Positions 1 through 5,960 of a stretch of DNA of 7,241 nt are shown in pieces. Position 1 is the stretch's first letter; each line of letters starts with the position of its first letter. Both the position numbers and the translations under genes were made by a program. The DNA comes from Alistipes sp. (GTDB lineage Bacteria; Bacteroidota; Bacteroidia; Bacteroidales; Rikenellaceae): NCBI GenBank assembly GCA_017380955.1, contig JAFOCZ010000104.1, forward strand, positions 1 to 7,241, in the 5' to 3' direction. The notes below the pieces were generated by a model. That model did no database searches. It was not told where the DNA came from and was given only the letters and a program-made list of their open reading frames with translations.

Positions 1-19
1 AAATCGCCAAAAAATATGA

Positions 20-41
20 GCGAGAGAAATAAATCTCTCGC
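20..41 (-). terminator. Rho-independent-type terminator after the antiporter gene
   Basis: A perfect 8-bp inverted repeat (GCGAGAGA / TCTCTCGC) flanks a 6-base AT loop. Read on the minus strand, the stem is followed within a few bases by a run of six T. It lies about 70 bases past the antiporter stop codon at 109-111, so it probably ends the minus-strand transcription unit. It could also act weakly on the plus strand, where the downstream sequence is CCCATTTTC. Confidence 0.65.
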
Positions 42-108
42 CCATTTTCAACCTCAAAAAGCGCCACTTTTTGCATCATTACCTATAACCTTGTTAGGCG
101 GCTGTATA

Positions 109-654
109 CTACATTTTGATGATGTTCTCAATACCCATCTCCTCCACCTTGTTGATGAGTTCGTCGTTGTTGTCCGATACTACCAACAACTTATCGCCCT
201 TCTGCAACTCGGTGTCACCCTTTGGCACAAAGTAGTTACCAGCGCGGTGTACCATAACCACAAGCGTATGACCCGGAAGACGTATATCTTTGAGCGTGCG
301 TCCCTTGCGCAACATAGCACCGTTAACCTCAATCTCCGAGAACTCACTGCGGATATGGTCGGGAACTATGAGTTTGAAGGTGCGCTCCTTCTCCTCGAAC
401 GACAAGTCGAGCCAGTTTGCCATACCGCTAACCGTAGTACCCTGGATAACCAACGAGATGATGGTCACGAGGAACACCACGTTGAAGAGATACTCCGAGC
501 CCTCCACGCCGTGTGTGACGGTGTAGAGCGCGAAGATGATAGGCACAGCTCCACGAAGACCTACCCACGACACATAGACACGAGCCTTAGGCGAGAATGT
601 CCTGAAGGGAGCCATACTTATAAGCGTAGAGATAGGACGTGCAACGAGAATCAT
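109..654 (-). CDS. Cation/proton antiporter, C-terminal part with TrkA-C domain (frameshifted)
   Basis: This 181-aa open piece continues the antiporter in another frame. It starts with the end of a helix, then carries the conserved CPA1 segment W-V-G-L-R-G-A-V-P at about 30-38 and another helix at about 55-71. Residues about 103-172 form a TrkA-C-like domain with G-D-K-L-L-V-V-S, which in this family binds a ligand or senses ions on the cytoplasmic side. Its first ATG overlaps the stop of the upstream piece (ATGA), so reinitiation could express it as a separate polypeptide. I think it is simply the second half of the broken gene, because it begins in the middle of the membrane domain. Confidence 0.8.
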   Translation of the reverse strand: MILVARPISTLISMAPFRTFSPKARVYVSWVGLRGAVPIIFALYTVTHGVEGSEYLFNVVFLVTIISLVIQGTTVSGMANWLDLSFEEKERTFKLIVPDHIRSEFSEIEVNGAMLRKGRTLKDIRLPGHTLVVMVHRAGNYFVPKGDTELQKGDKLLVVSDNNDELINKVEEMGIENIIKM

Positions 655-1595
655 AAAATACCGATGCCAATACCCATAAACAGCACGTCGTAAGATAGCA
701 AATCGTGAACGTTGACAATGAGACCCAGTATCAAGAACATTATAATCTGCAACAACCAGGTGAAACTGTCGAAGAAGGTGCGGAGCATATTGCGGTGTGG
801 GATGCGGAGGTTACCAACCACAAGACCTGCGATGTAGATAGCCAGGTAACCATTACCATACGCCATTGTAGTGAGCGAGTAGGTGAAGAATGCGCAGGCG
901 AGCAACAACACCGAGTATAGCGAGGCGTTGCTGCGGATGTTTATCTTGTTGAGAATCCACACTGTGATACGTCCAAAGAGGTATCCCAAGCCAGCACCGA
1001 TAATCATCTGCACGAGGAATGTGAGGATAGCGCCACCAATCTCCAGTGAGCCACCCTCGGCGAGGATGCCTGTGAGCACCACAACGAGGATATAGGCCAT
1101 AGGGTCGTTACTACCACTCTCCAACTCCAACAGTGGACGGAGATTCTCACGAAGTCCCTGCTTCTTAGTTCTGAGGATTGAGAATACCGATGCCGAGTCT
1201 GTTGAGGACATCGTAGCAGCCAGCAACAGCGCAAAAGGCATTGTCAGTTCTACGCCAAGCAACGGTGCCATAAAGTATGTGAAGCCTCCGACGATGACAG
1301 CGGTAAGGATGACACCCAGCGTGGCCATTACCACGCCGGGAGCCATAACAGGTCGTATCTCCGAAAACTTCGTATCCATACCACCCGAGTAGAGGATGAT
1401 ACAGAGGGCAATCATACCTATGAACTCTGCAAACTCCGCTGAGTCGAAGTGTATGAAGTCGTTATAACCGAATAGCATACCCACACCAAGAAACAGCAAC
1501 AATGCGGGGGCACCAAGACGGTACGCTGCCTTACCAGCAAGTACGGCAACAAAGAGCAACAGGGCTCCTACAAGTAAGAAGTTTTCGTTCAACAT
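651..1595 (-). CDS. Cation/proton antiporter, N-terminal membrane part (frameshifted)
   Basis: This 314-aa piece carries most of the CPA1 exchanger membrane domain. I see about nine to ten hydrophobic helices from residue 5 to the end. Conserved features include T-D-S-A-S-V-F at about 132-138 and E-S-G-S-N-D-P at about 159-165. N163-D164 match the Asn-Asp pair that takes part in ion and proton exchange in CPA1 transporters. I chose the ATG at 1595 over an in-frame TTG at 1601. The piece stops at the frameshift before the last conserved helices and would probably not transport alone. The 165-aa membrane-protein gene ends 51 bases upstream with no obvious promoter between, so the two are probably co-transcribed. 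Confidence 0.85.
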   Translation of the reverse strand: MLNENFLLVGALLLFVAVLAGKAAYRLGAPALLLFLGVGMLFGYNDFIHFDSAEFAEFIGMIALCIILYSGGMDTKFSEIRPVMAPGVVMATLGVILTAVIVGGFTYFMAPLLGVELTMPFALLLAATMSSTDSASVFSILRTKKQGLRENLRPLLELESGSNDPMAYILVVVLTGILAEGGSLEIGGAILTFLVQMIIGAGLGYLFGRITVWILNKINIRSNASLYSVLLLACAFFTYSLTTMAYGNGYLAIYIAGLVVGNLRIPHRNMLRTFFDSFTWLLQIIMFLILGLIVNVHDLLSYDVLFMGIGIGIL

Positions 1596-1646
1596 ATTCA
1601 AAAGTTTTGTTATGAGAGAATACGACCTTTGGTAGTTCTATGTTGT

Positions 1647-2144
1647 TTATTGCTTGATGTATACATCGCCAATCATACAATACTCCATATCTACGTAGTG
1701 ATAAAGAGCGTATGCCACGATACTACCATCCTTAGAACGATAACAAACCAAAGTTATTGCCGAGATGTTGCTTGTGGGGATAGATGCCAGGGCATCCTCA
1801 TCGCCACGCTTTAGGGCACTCTGCAATGCCTCGAGTTGTGAACGGTCGTAATATCTCTCGCTGTAGCACATATAACGTTTCGATGGGGTGTGGTAGGGCA
1901 CACGCTCGTCGCTGACAAGGCGCATAGCGCTCACCACAATGCCATAGCCCGCGAGTCCTACTCCTGCAACAAGCAGCAGCATACTCAAAGCCTCCATCGA
2001 TGAGTCGATGGCTACGGTGTTAATAATTAAAAGAACTACGCCAACAAGCGCAAGTGCCATTGGCTTGAAAATAGGGCGGCGGCGTGCCTCTACAACACCA
2101 CCAGGCAAGGCATACAATGCCTCGCTAATCTCAAATGTATTCAC
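1647..2144 (-). CDS. Two-helix membrane protein of unknown function
   Basis: I do not recognise this 165-aa protein. It has a short soluble N-terminus with basic residues R-R-R-P at 21-24, two hydrophobic helices at about 28-45 and 53-73, and a soluble C-terminal region of about 90 residues rich in tyrosine (for example K-R-Y-M-C-Y-S-E-R-Y-Y-D at 89-100). By the positive-inside rule both ends are probably cytoplasmic. The start is a GTG at 2144. No earlier ATG exists before an in-frame stop 15 bases upstream, and the next ATG (residue 29) would remove part of the first helix. The start codon lies 3 bases beyond the foot of a long predicted RNA stem (2148-2244), so translation may be controlled by that structure. 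It sits 51 bases upstream of the antiporter gene and probably shares its transcript. Confidence 0.75.
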   Translation of the reverse strand: MNTFEISEALYALPGGVVEARRRPIFKPMALALVGVVLLIINTVAIDSSMEALSMLLLVAGVGLAGYGIVVSAMRLVSDERVPYHTPSKRYMCYSERYYDRSQLEALQSALKRGDEDALASIPTSNISAITLVCYRSKDGSIVAYALYHYVDMEYCMIGDVYIKQ

Positions 2145-2147
2145 AAT

Positions 2148-2281
2148 GTTAATTATTTAGTTTGTTGATAATAGACAAGTTACGGGGTTATGCAAATTGT
2201 TGCTAACCCTCATAGATGCTACTATCAACCGCTAAATAATCAACCTCACAAGACGACACAGGTAGTAGTGTCGTGCGTGAG
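2148..2281 (-). ncRNA. Predicted structured RNA or 5' leader element of unknown class
   Basis: Read on the minus strand, this segment folds into a 5' hairpin and a long rod. The hairpin (2281-2245) has helix CTCAC/GTGAG, an internal loop, helix CGACAC/GTGTCG and an 8-base loop. Directly next to it, 2244-2232 pairs with 2160-2148 over 13 positions. After a small internal loop, 2229-2219 pairs with 2174-2164 over 11 positions. At the tip, GGGTTA-GCAA pairs with TTGC-A-TAACCC (2209-2185). Both mismatches between the long arms are G-U pairs in minus-strand RNA but A-C in plus-strand RNA. This favours a transcribed minus-strand structure. It could be a cis-acting leader of the 165-aa gene, a small RNA or a repeat element. 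I cannot assign it to a known class. A near-consensus -7 box (TCTCTTTG, 2292-2285) just upstream could start such a transcript. Confidence 0.5.
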
Positions 2282-2621
2282 ATACAAAGAGAATTTTATG
2301 GTTATATAATCCATATCGTGAGGCAGCCATAGTGCTATCTATGGCGCTTACTACTCTTGAGGTGTTGTGCTGATGCTCCGAGTGTCGCAGCGAACGTGGC
2401 AGGGTGCGTGATAGCGGTGTGATGCTATGTGTGCTGCCAGATGTCTGCGTTGAGGTGAGCAGAGATGTTGTGCTGCTGCAAATCTCAGCCTCGGGCTGCT
2501 CGGTGGTTTGTGCGCAATGTGTTGTGGTTATGAGCAACGACTCCTGCTCGGCTGCCGAGAGTGTGGCAATCGAGATGAGAAATGTCACTGCGATGAGTGC
2601 TATGCCTCTGAGGTGCGTCAT
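2232..2621 (-). CDS. Small predicted secreted protein, unknown function
   Basis: I do not recognise this 129-aa protein. Residues 1-24 look like a Sec signal peptide: a basic start, a hydrophobic core of A, L, I and V, and a likely cleavage near L-S-A-A. The mature part is low in hydrophobic residues and rich in Ser, Thr and His at about 30-95, with no domain I can name. The C-terminus (about 104-129) is unlike the rest, being rich in Tyr, His, Leu and Arg and ending R-L-V-R-L-I-I. Its last 17 codons lie within the RNA fold at 2232-2281, so that tail may reflect RNA constraint rather than protein function. The ATG overlaps the upstream TonB-like gene's stop codon (ATGA), suggesting translational coupling. 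The reading frame is plausible, but the compositional oddity leaves doubt. Confidence 0.55.
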   Translation of the reverse strand: MTHLRGIALIAVTFLISIATLSAAEQESLLITTTHCAQTTEQPEAEICSSTTSLLTSTQTSGSTHSITPLSRTLPRSLRHSEHQHNTSRVVSAIDSTMAASRYGLYNHKILFVSHARHYYLCRLVRLII

Positions 2622-3448
2622 TGTGCTACAAACGTGTAGGTTATTGTTCCGCGGTGCGACACAGGTGCCGAGCCGTCAATCTTGAAGAGCGTGCGGTGGT
2701 GACGCGCAGCACTAAGCGCCTGCTCGTTGAGTTCGGGGTTTGTCGATGAGTTGATGCGAGCAGATGTCACAGTGCCATTGCGGTCGAGCCATACGTCTAC
2801 AACCACCACACCGCCACTCTTCGTGCGGTATGCCGGAACATACAGGTCGCGATGGTGACGCACAGGGTTGTCGAAGTTGTAGGCTACGGTCACAGCACCC
2901 GAGAACTTACCCTTGTCGCCAGTGCCCTTAGTGCCTCCCGAGCCTCCTCCCGAGCCACCTTTGCCAATGCCTTGCACCTCGCGCATACCACTCTCATAAT
3001 CACCACGATTGGTTGCCATATCCGATGCCACCTTGTCCATCATCTGCTGCATATCGCTGTCGTATTGCATCTGCTCCTTGGAGCCTGCAGCCTCCGCAGC
3101 ATCGTTAGACTGTAAATTCTTAACCTGCTGGATAGCAGCCATACGGCGCTCTATATCCTCCTGAAGTTGGTCGCGCTTCTTCTTGAGTTCCTCAACCTCC
3201 TCGGCTGTAGGGGCTTCGTCAACAAACTCTATGATATACTCCACAGGTCTTAACTCCACATCATAGCGCGCAGTGGCAAGAAAAATACCACCTATGAGGA
3301 ACACCGCGATAACCACGATAAGGCCTATGCGGTGGCTATACAACCACTCGCCCAGCGACTCCTTGCGGGTGTCGTTGAGGTTAACGGCGGGCTTGCGACG
3401 TGGTGCGTTGCCCCTATGTTGTGGCTGATGTTGCATAGCAAAACTCAT
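2618..3448 (-). CDS. TonB-like envelope protein (TonB C-terminal-type domain)
   Basis: This 276-aa protein is anchored in the inner membrane by one helix at about 41-59, after a basic cytoplasmic N-terminus. The periplasmic part has a charged coiled-coil-like stretch at about 81-112 (E-E-L-K-K-K-R-D-Q-L), a Met/Gln/Asp-rich section, a glycine-rich linker at about 160-180, and a C-terminal domain at about 183-276. That domain resembles the TonB C-terminal family: V-V-V-V-D-V-W-L-D-R-N-G-T-V at 214-227, followed by N-E-Q-A-L-S-A-A-R. TonB proteins transmit inner-membrane energy to outer-membrane receptors. The linker here is Gly-rich rather than Pro-rich, and no exbB, exbD or receptor gene is nearby, so another envelope role is possible. 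Start candidates are ATG 3448 (used here) and ATG 3436. An in-frame TTG at 3460 is less likely. Confidence 0.75.
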   Translation of the reverse strand: MSFAMQHQPQHRGNAPRRKPAVNLNDTRKESLGEWLYSHRIGLIVVIAVFLIGGIFLATARYDVELRPVEYIIEFVDEAPTAEEVEELKKKRDQLQEDIERRMAAIQQVKNLQSNDAAEAAGSKEQMQYDSDMQQMMDKVASDMATNRGDYESGMREVQGIGKGGSGGGSGGTKGTGDKGKFSGAVTVAYNFDNPVRHHRDLYVPAYRTKSGGVVVVDVWLDRNGTVTSARINSSTNPELNEQALSAARHHRTLFKIDGSAPVSHRGTITYTFVAQ

Positions 3449-3457
3449 AAAAGTGCA

Positions 3458-3465
3458 CAAAAATA
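3458..3465 (-). promoter_or_regulatory. Possible -7 promoter element for the TonB-like gene
   Basis: On the minus strand this reads TATTTTTG, matching the Bacteroidetes -7 consensus TAnnTTTG. It lies only 9 bases before ATG 3448 and 21 before ATG 3436. If it is used, the transcript would be nearly leaderless for the first ATG and the second would be favoured. I see no clear -33 element, and the region is AT-rich, so a chance match is possible. Confidence 0.3.
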
Positions 3466-3486
3466 GTAAATTTTTAAAAAAATTCC

Positions 3487-3494
3487 TATATTTG
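3487..3494 (+). promoter_or_regulatory. -7 promoter element of lpxC-fabZ
   Basis: TATATTTG exactly matches the Bacteroidetes primary-sigma -7 consensus TAnnTTTG. It lies 84 bases before the lpxC-fabZ ATG, which would give a leader of about 75-80 bases. The same octamer, followed by TA in both cases, precedes the acyltransferase gene at 5930. A -33 TTTG box is not evident upstream, where the sequence is mostly A and T. Confidence 0.6.
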
Positions 3495-3520
3495 TACCAT
3501 TATATGCAAATTTGTTTCGT

Positions 3521-3541
3521 GCTATTGTACTGTTCGATAGC
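3521..3541 (+). other. Small stem-loop in the lpxC-fabZ leader
   Basis: GCTATTG pairs with CGATAGC over seven positions, including one G-U pair in plus-strand RNA, with a 7-base loop. It lies inside the predicted 5' leader, ending 37 bases before the start codon. It is short and no T-run follows. It could affect mRNA stability or be chance. Confidence 0.25.
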
Positions 3542-3578
3542 GAAATAGATTGAGTTGTTAACACTAAAAATATTTGTT

Positions 3579-4964
3579 ATGGCAACAAAACAGCAAACGC
3601 TTGCTTCGGCAATATCATTTACGGGTAAGGGTCTACATACAGGTCTTCAGGTGGTAATGACAGTGCTCCCAGCAGAGGAGAATAACGGCATCGTTTTCCG
3701 CCGTGTCGACCTCGAGGGTGCTCCAGAGGTACCAGCGTTGTGTGAGTATGTAACCGATACATCACGAGGTACAACCATCGAGAAGGGTGCAGCAAAGGTT
3801 AGCACCATCGAGCATATTATGTCGGCATTGTGGACATTGGGCGTAGATAACGCCATCGTTGAGATTAACGCTCCCGAGACCCCTATTATGGATGGCTCGG
3901 CACGCGAGTATGCCCAGCGTATTATGGAGGTGGGAACTGTAGAGCAGGATGCCGAGCGTAAGTATTTCGAGGTTACCGAGAAGCAGGTATATACACTTAC
4001 AGAGAAGGGTATCGCTATTGTCATCTACCCAGATGATGAGTTCTCGGTATCGGTACACGTAGACTATAACTCAAAGGTTGTGGGTAACCAGTATGCTGTA
4101 TACAGCAACGACGATAACTACGCCGAGAAGATTGCTATGTGCCGCACCTTTGTGTTCCTCCACGAGTTGGAGCCACTTATGAAGATGAATCTCATCAAGG
4201 GTGGCGATTTGGACAACGCTATCGTAGTTGTTGAGAATCCAGTATCTGACGAGCAACTCAACCACCTCAAGGGTATCTTCGGCAAGGATGATATTACCAT
4301 CACAGGTGGTTACCTCAACAATCAGCAACTTCGTGCTACAAACGAGTTGGCGCGCCACAAACTCCTCGACTTGCTCGGCGACTTCGCGTTGCTTGGTATG
4401 CGCATCAAGGGCCGTGTATGGGCTACACGTCCTGGTCACTTCGCAAATACTGAGTTTATGAAGGAGATCTCGCGCGTTATACGTCGCAGCGGCGAGAAGC
4501 CTACGTTCAAGTATAGTTCTAAGGAGCAGCCATTGATGGATATCAACACCATCAAGTCGTTGTTGCCACACCGTCCTCCATTCTTGCTCGTAGACCGCGT
4601 GTTCCACATCGACGAGAGTGCTATTGGCGGTATCAAGAACGTATCTATGAACGAGCCATTCTTCGTGGGTCACTTCCCTGAGGAGCCTGTGATGCCTGGT
4701 GTGCTTATCATCGAGGCATTGGCGCAGTGCTGCGGTATCCTGGTGCTCAGCCGTGTGGAGAATCCTGAGGAGTATTCTACATACTTCCTCAAGGCCGATG
4801 GTGTGAAGTGGAAGCGTAAGGTAGTACCTGGCGACACACTCCAGTTGGAGTGCCACATCGTGGATATGCGTCGTGGTATCTGCACCGCAGAGTGTAAGGC
4901 ATTCGTAGGTGGTCAGTTGGCGTGCGAGGCAACCCTCACAGCGCAGATTGCCAAGAAGAAGTAA
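3579..4964 (+). CDS. lpxC-fabZ: Bifunctional UDP-3-O-acyl-GlcNAc deacetylase / 3-hydroxyacyl-ACP dehydratase (LpxC-FabZ fusion)
   Basis: This 461-aa cytoplasmic fusion protein joins two enzymes. LpxC (about 1-310) removes the acetyl group from UDP-3-O-acyl-GlcNAc, the committed step of lipid A synthesis. Its zinc site is visible as E78-H79 in S-T-I-E-H, and H260-K261 with D264 in R-H-K-L-L-D. H287 in P-G-H fits the conserved catalytic histidine. FabZ (about 318-461) dehydrates 3-hydroxyacyl-ACP. It begins with L-L-P-H-R-P-P-F-L-L-V-D-R and has catalytic H365 in G-H-F-P and E379, 14 residues later as in the family. This fusion is well known in Bacteroidetes, and the length fits. The start is ATG 3579; an in-frame TTG at 3555 is less likely. 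lpxA follows after 34 bases in the same operon. Confidence 0.97.
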   Translation: MATKQQTLASAISFTGKGLHTGLQVVMTVLPAEENNGIVFRRVDLEGAPEVPALCEYVTDTSRGTTIEKGAAKVSTIEHIMSALWTLGVDNAIVEINAPETPIMDGSAREYAQRIMEVGTVEQDAERKYFEVTEKQVYTLTEKGIAIVIYPDDEFSVSVHVDYNSKVVGNQYAVYSNDDNYAEKIAMCRTFVFLHELEPLMKMNLIKGGDLDNAIVVVENPVSDEQLNHLKGIFGKDDITITGGYLNNQQLRATNELARHKLLDLLGDFALLGMRIKGRVWATRPGHFANTEFMKEISRVIRRSGEKPTFKYSSKEQPLMDINTIKSLLPHRPPFLLVDRVFHIDESAIGGIKNVSMNEPFFVGHFPEEPVMPGVLIIEALAQCCGILVLSRVENPEEYSTYFLKADGVKWKRKVVPGDTLQLECHIVDMRRGICTAECKAFVGGQLACEATLTAQIAKKK

Positions 4965-4998
4965 CAGTACGGACACAAACAATATTAACAGATATATT

Positions 4999-5784
4999 AT
5001 GATTAGTAATTTGGCTTACGTTCACCCCGATGCCAAGATTGGCAAGAACGTAACTATTGAGCCTTTTGCCTACATCGAGGGTGATGTAGTTATTGGCGAC
5101 GATTGCTGGATTGGCCCACACGCTATTATATATAATGGTGCGCGTTTGGGTAAGGGTAACAAGGTGCACCCTGGTGCTTGCATCGCTTGCTTGCCACAGG
5201 ATTTGAAGTTTGCGGGAGAGGAGACCACCGCTGTTATTGGTGACTACAACGACATCCGCGAGTGTGTGACTATCGCACGCGGTACTGCATCACGCGGCAC
5301 TACTGTTGTTGGTGACCACAACCTCCTTATGGCATACGTTCACGTTGCTCACGACGACGTTGTGGGTAGCCACTGTGTTATCGCTAACCGTGTGTCGTTG
5401 GCTGGCGAGGTAGAGATTGGTGACTGGGTAGTTATCGGTGGCCACGCAGCACTACACCAGTGGATTCACGTTGGTGACCACGCTATGATTCAGGGTGGTG
5501 CGCTTGTAACACAGGATGTTCCACCATTTATCATCGCTACAAATGGCGAGACCCACTACGCAGGTATCAACAAGGTTGGCTTGTCGCGTCGTGGCTTCAC
5601 ACCAGAGCAGATTGAGTCTATTCACAACACTTGCCGCATCTTGTTCCAGAGCGAGTTGAACTACTTGGCAGGTTGCGATAAGGCTGAGGCAGAGGTTGCC
5701 GAGAGCCCAGAGCGTAACAAACTTATCGAGTTTGTTCGTGGCTCGAAGCGTGGTGTTATCAAACAATACCAAAGTCGTAGATAA
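4999..5784 (+). CDS. lpxA: Acyl-ACP--UDP-N-acetylglucosamine O-acyltransferase
   Basis: LpxA (261 aa) transfers a 3-hydroxyacyl chain from ACP to the 3-OH of UDP-GlcNAc, the first step of lipid A synthesis, in the cytoplasm. Residues about 5-185 form a left-handed beta-helix of hexapeptide repeats (such as V-I-G-D-D-C, I-G-P-H-A-I). The active-site motif V-H-V-A-H-D gives H115 and H118, matching E. coli H122 and H125. H153-Q154 match H160-Q161. The residue aligned with the E. coli acyl-length determinant G173 is G166, so a long hydroxyacyl chain should fit. Residues after about 190 form the usual helical C-terminal domain. The ATG at 4999 starts at the conserved N-terminus. Upstream in-frame codons overlap lpxC-fabZ and do not look like LpxA. 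It is followed by a terminator. Confidence 0.97.
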   Translation: MISNLAYVHPDAKIGKNVTIEPFAYIEGDVVIGDDCWIGPHAIIYNGARLGKGNKVHPGACIACLPQDLKFAGEETTAVIGDYNDIRECVTIARGTASRGTTVVGDHNLLMAYVHVAHDDVVGSHCVIANRVSLAGEVEIGDWVVIGGHAALHQWIHVGDHAMIQGGALVTQDVPPFIIATNGETHYAGINKVGLSRRGFTPEQIESIHNTCRILFQSELNYLAGCDKAEAEVAESPERNKLIEFVRGSKRGVIKQYQSRR

Positions 5785-5805
5785 TTCTTTTGTATGTACA
5801 AGAAG

Positions 5806-5834
5806 TAGGGTGTTCCAGAGTATGGGACACCCTA
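5806..5834 (+). terminator. Terminator of the lpxC-fabZ-lpxA operon
   Basis: An 11-bp inverted repeat (TAGGGTGTTCC / GGGACACCCTA, one G-U pair in plus-strand RNA) encloses a 7-base loop. It is followed by the T-rich stretch TGTTGTTTAT. It starts 22 bases after the lpxA stop and separates this operon from the acyltransferase gene. Confidence 0.8.
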
Positions 5835-5904
5835 TGTTGTTTATCGGTGGAAGTAAGTATAAGTACCTATTTTGCACTCTTTGGGGTTAAAAACCAGGCG
5901 GATA

Positions 5905-5937
5905 TTGCCATTTGTGTGGTTTTAATGGGTATATTTG
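5905..5937 (+). promoter_or_regulatory. Promoter of the acyltransferase gene
   Basis: TATATTTG at 5930-5937 is an exact match to the Bacteroidetes -7 consensus TAnnTTTG and lies 23 bases before the ATG. The -33 box is uncertain. TTG at 5905-5907 has a 22-base spacer and TTTG at 5911-5914 has a 15-base spacer; the usual spacing is about 19-21. The gene therefore probably has its own promoter and a short leader. Confidence 0.6.
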
Positions 5938-5960
5938 TAGATATTAAAACTACAACCCAT

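Larger units (their letters stand above)
109..1595 (-). pseudogene. CPA1-family cation/proton antiporter gene with TrkA-C domain, interrupted by a frameshift
   Basis: Read as one gene, this span encodes a sodium or potassium/proton antiporter of the NhaP/CvrA type: a CPA1 membrane domain followed by a cytoplasmic TrkA-C regulatory domain. The two open pieces (314 and 181 aa) join end to end with nothing missing, giving about 495 aa, a normal length for this architecture. The break is at about 651-656, where the minus strand reads GGT ATT TTA TGA. One extra T would give GGT ATT TTT ATG ATT and restore a continuous reading of G-I-F-M-I-L-V. The gap is therefore a 1-base deletion in a T-run, either a real recent mutation or a sequencing/assembly error. 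The two pieces are described separately. The ion (Na+ or K+) cannot be decided from sequence. Confidence 0.75.

Noticed and set aside
55..73. Second hairpin CAAAAAG / CTTTTTG near the left end
   Set aside because: It is a perfect 7-bp repeat but almost all A-T and without a clear T-run after it on either strand. The hairpin at 20-41 is a better terminator.
651..660. Programmed -1 ribosomal frameshift in the antiporter
   Set aside because: The junction GGT ATT TTA TGA lacks a canonical X-XXY-YYZ slippery heptamer, and I see no clear downstream pseudoknot. A one-base loss in a T-run is simpler.
16..693. 225-codon open frame on the plus strand
   Set aside because: It lies antisense to the antiporter C-terminal piece, which has recognisable CPA1 and TrkA-C motifs. 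The plus-strand translation resembles no protein family.
2148..2244. Terminal inverted repeats of a small transposable element (MITE-like)
   Set aside because: There is no transposase, no target-site duplication is evident, and the mismatches between arms are G-U compatible on one RNA strand. I prefer an RNA fold, but a repeat element is not excluded without a genome search.
4071..4982. 303-codon open frame on the minus strand
   Set aside because: It is antisense to lpxC-fabZ, whose zinc-site and FabZ catalytic residues are clear. The minus-strand translation has no domain structure.
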